A DNA stretch of 64,000 bases, from NCBI GenBank assembly GCA_003134965.1, contig PLDA01000004.1, forward strand, positions 1-64,000. Direction: 5' to 3'. This stretch comes from Vulcanimicrobium winogradskyi (GTDB lineage Bacteria > Vulcanimicrobiota > Vulcanimicrobiia > Vulcanimicrobiales > Vulcanimicrobiaceae). Numbering within the stretch: the stretch's first letter is position 1; each line of letters starts with the position of its first letter. Of the stretch, positions 8,661 through 17,353 are shown in pieces. The notes under the pieces were generated by a model. It ran no database searches. It was not told where the DNA came from and saw nothing but the letters and a program-made list of their open reading frames with translations. The translations under genes and the position numbers were made by a program.

Positions 8661-9085
8661 ATGCGATCAATTCCGATCGGTGCAAAGGGGTCATTCGAGG
8701 CGGTCGTCCGCCGCGAGGACCTTGCGAGCACCTTCAAGGACGCGAGCCTCCCGCCGGTTTTGTCGACGCCGGTCATGATCAAGTTCATGGAAAACGCGGC
8801 GCTGCGCGCTATCGCTCCGTATCTCGATGCCGGTGAAACCGCGGTCGGCACGGAGAGATCAGCGTGCGGCACATCGCGGCGACGCCCGTTGGGCGCAAGG
8901 TCCGTGCCGAAGCAGAGGTGACGGCGGTCGACGGAACACGTGTATCGTTTTCGGTGCGCGCGACGGACTTTGAGCACGACATCGGAGAGGGTGTGCACGA
9001 GCGACGAGTTGTGGACCGGGCCCGCCTGACACGCCACGTCGCTGAGATGGAGGCGAAGGACTCCGCGCCGCGGGAAGGACGCTGA
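8661..9085 (+). pseudogene. FlK-type thioesterase, frameshifted
   Basis: Two overlapping frames together make one hot-dog thioesterase of the fluoroacetyl-CoA thioesterase (FlK) type. The first frame (from 8661) gives LPPVLSTPVMIKFMENAALR with Thr36 and Glu44. The second gives VRHIAATPVGRKVRAEAEVT with the His. Thr, Glu and His correspond to the FlK catalytic set. The join is near 8855-8857, where CGGAGAGATC needs loss of two bases or gain of one. Most proteins of this family protect against toxic acyl-CoA or act as housekeeping thioesterases. It is either a recent pseudogene or an assembly error. Confidence 0.75.
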
Positions 9086-9179
9086 CGCCGCAACGGCTGT
9101 GCTGAACGGCGATCTTGGGACATCGTTCGGTCAGGAAGTCTCGGTTATAGCGTCGGGATTCGTACTCGGGCTGTGCGCC

Positions 9180-9449
9180 TTACATCGTTGCCGGCGACGC
9201 GAGCGGTTTGTTTTTGTCGACGACGTACACGGAGAGCACGCGTGTTTTCGCCGCTCCGTTTTGCAGATAATGCGGCGTCGCGGGGGGCACGGAGAACGCG
9301 TCGCCGGGCTTGACGGCGCGATCGGCGGCACCTTTCATACCGAACGTGCCGCCGCCATCAAGGATATAGCCGAACTCGGCGCCGGGATGGGTGTGCGGGG
9401 CGACGAGGTATCCGGGGTCGATGTCGACCTGCACTTGCAGCGTCACCAT
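9180..9449 (-). CDS. Cupin-domain protein, N-terminus probably missing
   Basis: 89 aa. The core cupin motifs are intact: APHTHPGAEFGYILDG (two His and a Glu as metal ligands) and PGDAFSVPPATPHYLQNG (third His). The frame stays open upstream with recognisable sequence (CQEFPGDT) but reaches no start codon with a ribosome site, so the native start has likely been lost. The visible ATG at 9449 still covers the whole barrel core. Possible metal-binding sensor or dioxygenase-like protein. Confidence 0.6.
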   Translation of the reverse strand: MVTLQVQVDIDPGYLVAPHTHPGAEFGYILDGGGTFGMKGAADRAVKPGDAFSVPPATPHYLQNGAAKTRVLSVYVVDKNKPLASPATM

Positions 9450-9490
9450 CGTGTCGCCGGGAAACTCTTGACAAGACCTCGACCAATGGC

Positions 9491-9587
9491 TCGCAGTAAT
9501 GCGAGGGTTCGCAAACCTGGGCGAACCGGCTCACCGATGCGAGCGAGCGGCTAAACGTAACAACCTACCGTCAATACAGGACGGTAG
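9491..9587. other. Three consecutive hairpins upstream of GT2 gene
   Basis: TCGCA/TGCGA (9491-9504), GGTTCGC/GCGAACC (9506-9527) and CTACCGTC/GACGGTAG (9565-9587) are perfect inverted repeats with 4-, 8- and 7-base loops. No T-run follows, so they are not classical terminators. They would lie in the leader of the glycosyltransferase gene starting at 9613 and could form a structured 5' UTR. Confidence 0.4.
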
Positions 9588-9612
9588 CAGTGCCCGTGAA
9601 ATAAGGCCGCGT

Positions 9613-10440
9613 GTGAAGCTCGTGATGACGCTGCTCGTGCGAGATGCGGACGATCTTATATCGTCTAATCTCGATTTTCATTTGCGTTCCGGCGTCGATC
9701 ATTTCATCATCATGAACAATCTCTCGACGGACCGGACGGAATCGTTGCTCGAACTCTACCGCCGCCGCGGACTCGTCACGTATCTGTACCAGCCGGAGGA
9801 CACGTTTTCGCAGGATCGCTGGGTGACGCAGATGGCGCGTTCGGCGTACGACATTGGAGCCGACTGGGTCATCAACAACGACGCCGACGAGTTCTGGTAT
9901 GCTGACGGCCTTGATTTGAAGCGCGCGTTGTCCGGCGTGTCTCCGGAGCATCACGCCGTAGCCGCTGACAGAAAACACTTCGTTCCGCGTGGGCTGACGC
10001 GCGGGACATTCTTCGCCGACGAGATGACCGTTCGATTCGCCCGTCTGTTGAGCCCGAGCGGAAAGCCGTGGCCGGGCAAGGTATGCCATCGCGCTCGTCC
10101 GGACATCGAAGTGGGGTACGGAAATCACAGCGCGAGCGTGGGCGGCCGCGAACTTCCTGCGGTCGAAGCCGGCATTGAGATCTTGCATTTCCCGATGCGG
10201 TCCTACGAGAAGTTTGAAGGCGTCGTCGTAAACGGGGGAAAGGCCAGCGAGCGCAATCCCGATCAGCCCGCCAAGCGATGGCAGGAGCTGTATCGGCTCT
10301 GGCAGGAGGGCGTGCTGCGCGCGTATTTCGACGCCCAGGCGCCTGACCCCGATGAGGTGCAGGCAGGATTGCGCGACGGGCGCTACGTTCGCGACGAACG
10401 AATCAAAGCAGCGCTCCGGAGCCTACGAACCATCGCGTGA
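9613..10440 (+). CDS. Glycosyltransferase family 2 (PF13704-like)
   Basis: 275 aa from GTG 9613, preceded by AAGG. It starts VKLVMTLLVRDADDL, the typical first strand of this GT-A clade. It has FHLRSGVDHFIIMNNLSTDR, then the DxD-type nucleotide-sugar/metal site NNDADEFW (D90, D92) and a C-terminal FPMRSYEKF block. It lacks membrane segments. A close paralogue starts at 14423 with the same opening, and the pair bracket a terpene-cyclase-like gene, a UbiA gene and a GT8-like gene. Predicted to add a sugar to a lipid or terpenoid acceptor; the substrate is an inference. Confidence 0.85.
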   Translation: MKLVMTLLVRDADDLISSNLDFHLRSGVDHFIIMNNLSTDRTESLLELYRRRGLVTYLYQPEDTFSQDRWVTQMARSAYDIGADWVINNDADEFWYADGLDLKRALSGVSPEHHAVAADRKHFVPRGLTRGTFFADEMTVRFARLLSPSGKPWPGKVCHRARPDIEVGYGNHSASVGGRELPAVEAGIEILHFPMRSYEKFEGVVVNGGKASERNPDQPAKRWQELYRLWQEGVLRAYFDAQAPDPDEVQAGLRDGRYVRDERIKAALRSLRTIA

Positions 10441-10582
10441 TCAGCCCCGCAAGGGCATGACCATACCGCCTTGCAGCTTCTGGCATAGCAACTGCGCGTG
10501 AGGCGCGATAGTTGCTCGCAACGGTTCAGCGGAGAAGTCCGTTCATCGCCGGGGTGCCGACCCGCCGGGAGAGCCGACCGTC

Positions 10583-11584
10583 GTGCGCGAACCAGCGACG
10601 ATGGAGAGTCGAGTGGAGAGCGCGATCGCGAAGGCATCGGCCTTTCTGCGCGAGCGACTGCGGTCCGGTGCGTATGGCCTCGCATGCGTCGGTAGCGACG
10701 GGACGCCGCGATTCTCGGACAATAAAGGACACGTCTTTGTCGCATCGTTCCTCGCCGAGGCGATGAACGGGCTGCTGGACGAGATCGACAGAACGATCAT
10801 CCTCGTCCGGATCCTGTCGGAGGAGAACGGGGGAGTGTGGGGCTTCTCGCCGCCCGGGCCGTACCACCGTGATGAGCTCCGTGTCTTTCACGTCGACTCC
10901 GACGACACGGCCTACGTTATCCGCACGTTGCGACGGCTCGGCGTGAACCGTCCGCCGGAGTGTCTCGTCCGATTCTATCGCGAACGCGAGCGGCTGTTCG
11001 TTACGTTCGACGGGCCTGGTCCGGCATCGCTGGTGACGGAGGCGTCGCCGCGCAACAACCTCCTCGCGCACCCCGAAGTAAACGCGAACGTCTACCTCGC
11101 GCTGCGAGGCACGCACCTCGAGAAACTGATAGATTACGATGTGCTGCTGCGGGCGCAGGATGAGCGCGGCTTCTGGCCTTCGTACTTCTACCCGAGCTCT
11201 CTGTACGGAACGCTGCTCGTGCTCGACCTCCTGCGCGACGACGCGCGGTTCGCGCCGGCGGTTGCGCGCGCTCTCTCATTCATCGGCGGCTCGCAGAACG
11301 CCGACGGCTCGTGGGGCGCCGACGGTGACCCGTACGAGACGGCGCTGGCCGTCACCGCGACCGCGTCTCATCCGGCATATGCGGCGGCGACACAACGTGG
11401 CGTCGAGCACTTGCTCACCTCGATGACTGCGGACGGATCCTGGACATCGCAGGCCTGCATTTGGGAGTTTCACGCCGACGAGCGCGACGTGTGGCGCGCG
11501 TACGATGTTCACGGTACGTTCGTTTCGGCTCGTTGCAATTCGGCGCTGCGGCGAGCCGCCGGCCAGCTCGCGCCGTTCCCATAA
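10583..11584 (+). CDS. Short terpene-cyclase-like protein (alpha-toroid, DxDD)
   Basis: 333 aa. Residues 105-108 are DSDD in FHVDSDDTAYVIRTL, matching the DxDD acid motif of class II cyclases such as squalene-hopene cyclase. Three QW-like repeats follow: AQDERGFW (191-198), QNADGSW (238-244) and TADGSW (282-287), as in prenyltransferase/squalene-oxidase toroids. Known two-domain cyclases are about 600 aa or more, so this is a single-domain version. It probably protonates a prenyl chain or is a degenerate toroid binding one. GTG 10583 has GGGAGA upstream; ATG 10601 is the alternative. It lies just before the UbiA gene, same strand. Confidence 0.7.
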   Translation: MREPATMESRVESAIAKASAFLRERLRSGAYGLACVGSDGTPRFSDNKGHVFVASFLAEAMNGLLDEIDRTIILVRILSEENGGVWGFSPPGPYHRDELRVFHVDSDDTAYVIRTLRRLGVNRPPECLVRFYRERERLFVTFDGPGPASLVTEASPRNNLLAHPEVNANVYLALRGTHLEKLIDYDVLLRAQDERGFWPSYFYPSSLYGTLLVLDLLRDDARFAPAVARALSFIGGSQNADGSWGADGDPYETALAVTATASHPAYAAATQRGVEHLLTSMTADGSWTSQACIWEFHADERDVWRAYDVHGTFVSARCNSALRRAAGQLAPFP

Positions 11585-11627
11585 TCATCGCTCCGAGCAC
11601 GATGCGACCCCGCGAGTGCTCTCCGGC

Positions 11628-11690
11628 CTACCTCACCTTGATGACGACCTTGCCTTTCGCACGACCGCTTTCCAGGTACGCTAACGCGAT
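11628..11690 (-). pseudogene. C-terminal remnant of a zinc-type quinone reductase
   Basis: Between the cyclase-like and UbiA genes the minus strand encodes IALAYLESGRAKGKVVIKVR then stop. This matches the conserved tail of medium-chain (zinc-type) alcohol dehydrogenase/quinone oxidoreductases. Only about 20 codons remain. It shows that the 129-base spacer is an erosion scar and not a designed leader. Confidence 0.5.
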
Positions 11691-11713
11691 TCAAGGAAAG
11701 CGATGCGGCCGGT

Positions 11714-12742
11714 ATGATACTCGTTCGACCCCGAGCGTGGTGGTTCAACAAGGTCCCGCTTTCGGTCACCCTGGTGGTCGTGCTGCTCGACGGACGGCCG
11801 TTCTCGGCCCGCGCGTTCGTCGTCCTTGCAATGGTCGTCCTGTCGGTGTGCGCCGTGGGCAACTATGGCTACGCTTTGAACGACCTCTTCGACGTCGACG
11901 AAGACGCCCGCTTAGGCCGGGCCAATGCCGCGGCCGCCGCGGGTTCAGCGCGAATGTGGGCGATCATCGGCGCGTCGGCGCTGTGCGCGGAGATATTTGC
12001 CCTAACCGCCGCAGGGGCGTTGGGCGCAATCCTGACGCTGATCGTGCTCTGCCTGCCGCTTGCGTACTCCGTGCCGCCGCTCCGCATCAAGGAGCGTCGA
12101 TGGCTCGGCGTCCTCGCCGACGCACTCGCCGCCCACGTCTACCCCGCGATGCTCGCACTACTCGCGGTGACTCAGTGGGAGCTTCGCCCCGTCACCCCGG
12201 AGCTCGCGGTTTGCGTAGGGGTCTGGTCGACGGCGGCGGGTTTGCGCGGCATCCTATCACACCAGCTTCACACGGCCGATCAGGACCGCAGAGTGGGCCT
12301 GAGGACCGTCGTTCACGATCTGGGGCACGAGCGCCTCGAGACGCTCATCCTCGCTGCATTGCTTCCGCTTGAAGTGGCCGCTTTCGGCGGTGTGCTGCTG
12401 TCGTGCAACGGAGGCGTCATCCTCTGGCTCTTCGTCTCCGCGTATCTGGCCTACGAGATCGCCAAGACCCTCAGCGGCCGCCTTGCTGTGACCGCCTTTC
12501 GGCCGCAGGGCCAACGCTATCTGCCGTTTCTCGAAGAAAGCTTCTACAAAGCTTGGGGTCCCGTCGTTCTTGCGTTGGACGCGGCCAGAGCGGACCTCGT
12601 CTATTTGCTGCTCATTCCGGCGTACGCGCTGCTCTTTTGGCCTCACCTGCGAGCCGAACGGTCTCGGTTCCGTTTGTTGATGAGCTCGGCTCCCATCAAT
12701 CCGGCCAGGGAGTCTTCCGGCCGTTCCAATGGAGAATCCTGA
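11714..12742 (+). CDS. UbiA-family prenyltransferase
   Basis: 342 aa integral membrane protein with about eight to nine hydrophobic segments. The first aspartate motif is NDLFDVDED (56-64) and the second is HTADQDRRVG (186-195). These bind the Mg-diphosphate of the prenyl donor. UbiA enzymes transfer prenyl chains to aromatic, sugar or glycerol acceptors. The N-terminus ILVRPRAWWFNKVPL is typical. It follows the cyclase-like gene, and its last 47 bases overlap the convergent GT8-like gene tail to tail. Acceptor unknown; context suggests a glycosylated isoprenoid. Confidence 0.9.
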   Translation: MILVRPRAWWFNKVPLSVTLVVVLLDGRPFSARAFVVLAMVVLSVCAVGNYGYALNDLFDVDEDARLGRANAAAAAGSARMWAIIGASALCAEIFALTAAGALGAILTLIVLCLPLAYSVPPLRIKERRWLGVLADALAAHVYPAMLALLAVTQWELRPVTPELAVCVGVWSTAAGLRGILSHQLHTADQDRRVGLRTVVHDLGHERLETLILAALLPLEVAAFGGVLLSCNGGVILWLFVSAYLAYEIAKTLSGRLAVTAFRPQGQRYLPFLEESFYKAWGPVVLALDAARADLVYLLLIPAYALLFWPHLRAERSRFRLLMSSAPINPARESSGRSNGES

Positions 12743-13508
12743 CCTCCGGCAGCGCCGCCCGCAGCCGCTCGACGAGACCGTCGTCCCACGTAAGAGTCTC
12801 CGCCGTCACCGTAGCGTTATCTACGCACAGGTTCCACGTCGGGGACGGCAGCACGCGGTCCTCGAGACCCAACGCCTGAATCGCCCAGATCAACGCGCCT
12901 TGGTCGTGCCAAGAGATGGCATCGCGCACCGAGCGATCGCACGCCGCGGCTGCCACGGGAAGAATATAGGCCTCCAGGAGCGCATCGTCGCGGCCCCGGC
13001 GCCACCCCGACACGCCGCCGTTGATGACGGGAACGTTCGGATCGAATTGCCGCTGAATCGGCAAGAGGCGATAGAGTGACGGCCGGTTGGGAGTCAACTC
13101 GGGCGCCTTGTTCTCCGGGGTGAACACGGGCCCGTCGTTGAGCATCGCGAACAGCTCGCCCAAACCGCGCAAGACGACGACATCGCAGTCAAGCCAGAAC
13201 AGATTTCTCAGCGGAGCCGCGCGTATGAGAAGCGGGCAGATCCACAGCGGCCAGATGCGCTTGTTGGGTTTTGCCAACGGGATCACATCACGGGTTGCCG
13301 CGATCAATTCCGCGATCAACGGGTCGTCTGGGAGGTCGAGGATCTGTAAGTTTTCTCGTCGGTCCGCATCGCGGCGCTGTACCGGGGTGAGGCCTGCGTC
13401 ATAACATATCACGCAGCAGGGATCGCTGGTCTGGATCGACGCGTGCAACTGGAGCAGGCCCGGATAATACTTGCTATCGCAGAGCGTCACGACGCCGCGC
13501 TCCATCAT
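12696..13508 (-). CDS. GT8-like glycosyltransferase
   Basis: 270 aa. VVTLCDSKYYPGLLQLHASI is the opening of GT-A glycosyltransferases related to family 8. LFWLDCDVVVLRGL carries the DxD (D107, D109). VINGGVSGW and the terminal HWNGRKTPW resemble the acceptor and phosphate-binding blocks of GT8. No membrane segments. It lies 48 bases downstream of the second GT2 gene on the same strand, so they are likely one operon. Confidence 0.75.
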   Translation of the reverse strand: MMERGVVTLCDSKYYPGLLQLHASIQTSDPCCVICYDAGLTPVQRRDADRRENLQILDLPDDPLIAELIAATRDVIPLAKPNKRIWPLWICPLLIRAAPLRNLFWLDCDVVVLRGLGELFAMLNDGPVFTPENKAPELTPNRPSLYRLLPIQRQFDPNVPVINGGVSGWRRGRDDALLEAYILPVAAAACDRSVRDAISWHDQGALIWAIQALGLEDRVLPSPTWNLCVDNATVTAETLTWDDGLVERLRAALPEVRILHWNGRKTPWPD

Positions 13509-13556
13509 GACGGGGACTCTGCCTTCACCGGACCACGGTCACGTTGCGGGCGGGGC

Positions 13557-14423
13557 TCAACATCCCGCCGACGAGGCGACTGCGTGCGATGACCGATGCG
13601 TGCGGGAAGTGAGAGCGCTGATCATGCGCTCATCTCTGATGAGCACGCCGGCAGCGAGACCGTGAACGATCTGTTCGTCGGTCATCAGTTCCCTTTCAAA
13701 AGCCTGATCCAATTTGTCTTCCTGATACAATTGATAGAGATGTCGCCACGTTTTTCCAATCGTATGATCGAGTTCGGTATTGCGCGCGTAAGCTGCTCCG
13801 CCTTTAACGATCTTGTTGAAGAACTGCGCGCGAGACCGAACCGGGAAGTGGAGGATCGTGATCGGAACGGGGACGCAAGACGCCAACCGGCCGCCCACAG
13901 ATACGTAATGATTCCCCTGCCCGACGACGACGTCGGTTGCACCGCGATGCGCCGTCTTGCTGGTCAACGGCTCCCCGAGCGAATTTACCGAAACTGTTCG
14001 CCGAACGCCCATGCGTCGCCAGAATGGTTCCCCGTTTTCGAGGCGAGTAACGAAATTCGTCCGCTCGACCGACGCCGCCACCGCGTCCGGTCCGACGGAC
14101 GCGAGGGCGTCCTTGATCGACCCCGCGTCCGGGCACCAGAACTCGTCGGCATCGCTGTTGATAACCCAATCGGCGTCGAGCTCATCGACGGCGCGTCGAG
14201 CCATCTGCGTCACCCACCGGCCTTGAGAGTAATCGTCCCGTGGTTGAAACATATACTGCAGGACGCCGGCGCGCGCGTACTCTTCGGCGATGCTCGCAGA
14301 ACGGTCTACCGAAAGATTGTCCATGAGGATGATCTCGTCGACGCCTCGAGCAAGATGGAACTCGAGGTTCTCTCGGAGAATATCCTCCTCGTCCCGTACG
14401 AGGAGCGTCATGACCAGTTTCAT
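13557..14423 (-). CDS. Glycosyltransferase family 2, paralogue of the 9613 gene
   Basis: 288 aa from ATG 14423 (MKLVMTLLVRDEEDIL). The frame is open upstream but homology to the paralogue begins here. DxD is in INSDADEFW (D91, D93). Shared blocks with the other copy include GRWVTQMAR and LHFPVRS against LHFPMRS. The two genes flank the cyclase/UbiA/GT8 set and point toward each other, suggesting duplication followed by specialisation for successive sugar transfers. Confidence 0.85.
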   Translation of the reverse strand: MKLVMTLLVRDEEDILRENLEFHLARGVDEIILMDNLSVDRSASIAEEYARAGVLQYMFQPRDDYSQGRWVTQMARRAVDELDADWVINSDADEFWCPDAGSIKDALASVGPDAVAASVERTNFVTRLENGEPFWRRMGVRRTVSVNSLGEPLTSKTAHRGATDVVVGQGNHYVSVGGRLASCVPVPITILHFPVRSRAQFFNKIVKGGAAYARNTELDHTIGKTWRHLYQLYQEDKLDQAFERELMTDEQIVHGLAAGVLIRDERMISALTSRTHRSSHAVASSAGC

Positions 14424-14876
14424 AGCGGGCTCATACGGGGTCCATCGGCGATCACGCAATGCGCGTACGCCGACGGTCAGGCACGGTCCTCCGAGCGCCG
14501 CAGGTCGAAGGCGGCTGAGGAATCGCCCGTGTCGCGTCAAAATGAACCGTATGAGCGGCACCGATGCGGATGCGGCGGCGCGGCGGCGAACGATCGGTGT
14601 CGGCCGAAAAACCGAACTGCGCGATGATGAGAGTCCGGAAATATTCTGGAAAGTGCCGGCGTGCAGGACGGCGAACGCACGACGTGAAGCTGACGTTCGC
14701 CAAGGGCGCTTCGCTCAAAGGACCCTTCACGACTTTTCAACTCCAGCCTTGAAGGCAACACCAGGCGCGCTAGACCACTTTTTCAATGAGGTGTAAGTCG
14801 TGGCGCTCGATTCGAGCGGCCGTATTCGCGATAGCCCCAAGATCGCTAGCCCGAAGCGATCGAGCGACGAGTGCTT
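14424..14876. other. Spacer without a supported gene
   Basis: About 450 bases between the GT2 start and the GAF remnant. Short frames exist on both strands but are Arg/Ser-rich and lack ribosome sites or known motifs. It must contain the promoter of the GT2-GT8 operon; I cannot point to convincing -35/-10 boxes. Confidence 0.4.
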
Positions 14877-15353
14877 TTACAACGAGGCGTTGTTTTCGCC
14901 GACACGTAGCGCATCGACCTTTGCGGCCAGCGTCGCGAAGCCGTCTTCAATCGAGGCGTTGAGCGCGGTTAGGACGTTGAGCACTTCGTTGTCGGGCGAC
15001 GCGAGCGCGTCCAGCCCCGCGCCGACGCCTCGCGCCACCTGGCTGAGCGATTCGCGTTCGTCGGGATCGAAGGCGGAGCCGTCGCGCTTCGCTGCATATG
15101 CCAGCGCACCGTGTAGCTTGCCGCGTGCGGTGACGGGAAAGACCATCCCGTCCGGAAACGCGGTCCGTACGTCGCGCGTATCGAGGCGCGTTGCGAAGGC
15201 TGCGCAACTCGGCGGCATGCTCTCCAAGTCGTCTTTGGTGAGTGCGGCATGCAGGGCGGGCGGGTATGGGCGCGCGGCGGCCCACCGCAAGACGGACGTC
15301 GCGCCGGCGAGTGTTAGGGCTTCGGCGAGGGTGGCGTCGTGCGGAAGTCGACC
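14877..15353 (-). pseudogene. GAF-domain C-terminal fragment
   Basis: The coding signal runs from about 15353 to the stop at 14877 with no good start. It includes FPDGMVFPVTARGKLHGALA and KRDGSAFDPDERESLSQVA, the final strand-helix part of a GAF domain. The tail (NVLTALNASIEDGFATLAAK) is helical. Full proteins of this kind have N-terminal membrane helices and a complete GAF domain, absent here because a different gene occupies the upstream bases. Read as a truncated sensor remnant. Confidence 0.6.
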
Positions 15354-15831
15354 TCACGTTCGAAACTTGTACCGTCGTCGTACGTTGCACCCTGGACCAC
15401 CATCGCGATCGACTCACGGTCCCGCGAATCGTTCTTCGGCTTCAAACAGCCATCAGTGAACCGCGGCTGGATCACGCCGCCGCGCCCTTCGATCGTAGCA
15501 CCCGGCGAGAATGTCCCTTTGCGCTCGAGGACGTCCTTCCGAGCACCTTGCCGTCTTGGTCCAGATAGTAAAAAGCGATGCGAACCGCGGTTGCCGTCTT
15601 CGGACCGTCGTTCGCGAATGTCGCGCACGCGACCCAGGCGCCGTAGCCGTAGTCGTACGCACCGTTTCCCCACCTCATGCGGACCCCGCCAACCGGCGCG
15701 GTGTCCACGACGATCTTCGGGTTCCTCATGGTTTGCTTGAACGTCGAGAGATCCAGCGTGTCGGCCGCGTACGCCGCGCCGAATAGCGACCCGAAGCAAA
15801 GCCCGACAAGCGGGATGAGCTGTGGTTTCAT
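15314..15831 (-). pseudogene. Secreted protein with a frameshift
   Basis: MKPQLIPLVGLCFGSLFGAA (from 15831) is a signal peptide, followed by an IVVDTAPVGGVRMRWGNGAY segment. At about 15540 the sense moves to another frame: DQDGKVLG continues naturally as KDVLERKGTFSPGATIEG and ends at 15314. One missing base in the GCTCGGAAGG region explains the split. Function unknown; exported if restored. Its 3' end overlaps the GAF fragment's open frame. Confidence 0.55.
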
Positions 15832-16075
15832 GCCGCTGTATGGCGCGCCCACCGCGGACTTTCCTGGCGCAGGTCCAGATCGGGGCGCATCGATCCGATT
15901 ATACACGCTGGCCTTATGGTCGATTCAATGTGAAATGCCGATTCATTGTGAGACAGCGCCGTTCTGACGTTCTGACGTTTTAACCGTTTTAGCGTCTTCC
16001 TGGCCGCGCGCTCACGCGAAAGAAGTTGCCCGCTTGCTAGGGGACGCAACGCATAGCCCGAGTCGAAAAAGCTGC

Positions 16076-17353
16076 CTACGCTGACTGCCGGGTCGTGAAT
16101 GCAGCAGCCATGTCGTCTTGCTCAATTCTCTTAATCCCCAGTGAGGCGGCAATTTCACTCCAGTCGCGGACGGTGTCGGCGATGTGATCGATGATTGACG
16201 TCGCTTGGGCGTCCCTGATCCGAAAATACGGCGCGACGGATCGCACGAGATCGAGATCGAGTGCATTCTCGCTTTCGTTGATATTTAAGCAGAGACCAGA
16301 CGAGCCTGGAACCGGATTCATGTCATACGCCCCCGAGAGCCGCCAACCGGCGTTCGGCGTTAGCAGAAAGCCGTGGTTACGAAAATGGTCGTCCGTGTTG
16401 GACACCATGACGTTGAAGACGATACGCGACCAGAGTTCGATGAGGTCCTCGCGCGGCGCGGCGCCCTGCGACATGATGATTTCGGCAATTTCGAGATAGC
16501 TTGCGCCCGTGGACGCGCCGGCACCATCCTGGTTTCCCGTGAGCGTCATCGCCGAAGCAAAATGGATGCGCGCTCCCGAGGTCCGACGATCAAAGCGCCG
16601 CACCAAGAATGTATGCTCGGTGCTTGCGAATGTCCGAGCATCGCTGATCGGTACGCGTAGACCGCAACGCTTGGCAAGCCTCGCAACGACGAGCTCCCAC
16701 GCGCCGACATCGTAACGATCCTTGGCGCTCGGAAATTTTGCGATCCAGAGATTTCCTTCGAGATCGACGACGGTTGCCTTTGGTCGAGCACCGCCAAGCG
16801 ACGCACCGGGAGCGAGTAGCAAGCGAAGCCACTCGTCTGTTGCCGGATCATCGTTATTCGCGTCGTCTTCGATCGCGCGGCTCGCGGCCTCGAGTTCGCG
16901 CAGACGGACGAATGGCGGTGCAGCGCTCCCGTCGTGGTCGTCCAGGAACGGGCCGTCCGGTGTCAGTTTGTACCGCAGCGCTCCGGATCGAAACGCGTCG
17001 TGGACGCCGAGTAGATAATCCGATTGGCCGAGGCGCGCATTCTGGGGAACCAAACCAGCGCGCTTGTTGCGATCGAACCGGCGCCGCATGAGCGTTTCTC
17101 CCCACCGATCGGGACTCGAGTCCTTGAAAACGCCAAACATCGTGCGTCCATCTTTTGGAAATTGCGGCCCCGGAAAAATGCCCAAGTCCGGATCGAGCGT
17201 CTGTTTCGACAGGGTCCTATCGGTAAGCGCATCGTCATCGAACGTAAAATCGAATAGTTCGCCGGTTCGCCCTGAGTGCACGCGCAGGGTCCCGAGCCGT
17301 TTCGGCAGTTCGTCGGCGCTCCAATCTTTGTAGACCTCGATCACGCCTTCCAT
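16076..17353 (-). CDS. hipA: HipA-type serine/threonine kinase toxin
   Basis: 425 aa, normal for HipA. An N-terminal couple_hipA domain (residues 5-110) precedes the kinase. GGARPKATV (187-195) is the nucleotide loop with its Lys; NTDDHFRNHGFL (319-330) carries the catalytic Asp; YDMNP (343-347) is the metal-site block. HipA kinases phosphorylate translation factors such as glutamyl-tRNA synthetase and cause growth arrest. The start overlaps hipB by 13 bases, so the antitoxin is translated first and coupled. All kinase motifs look intact. Confidence 0.93.
   Translation of the reverse strand: MEGVIEVYKDWSADELPKRLGTLRVHSGRTGELFDFTFDDDALTDRTLSKQTLDPDLGIFPGPQFPKDGRTMFGVFKDSSPDRWGETLMRRRFDRNKRAGLVPQNARLGQSDYLLGVHDAFRSGALRYKLTPDGPFLDDHDGSAAPPFVRLRELEAASRAIEDDANNDDPATDEWLRLLLAPGASLGGARPKATVVDLEGNLWIAKFPSAKDRYDVGAWELVVARLAKRCGLRVPISDARTFASTEHTFLVRRFDRRTSGARIHFASAMTLTGNQDGAGASTGASYLEIAEIIMSQGAAPREDLIELWSRIVFNVMVSNTDDHFRNHGFLLTPNAGWRLSGAYDMNPVPGSSGLCLNINESENALDLDLVRSVAPYFRIRDAQATSIIDHIADTVRDWSEIAASLGIKRIEQDDMAAAFTTRQSA

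Noticed and set aside
13557..14561. N-terminal extension of the second GT2
   Set aside because: Homology to the paralogue starts at MKLVMTLLVR (14423); upstream residues have no match.
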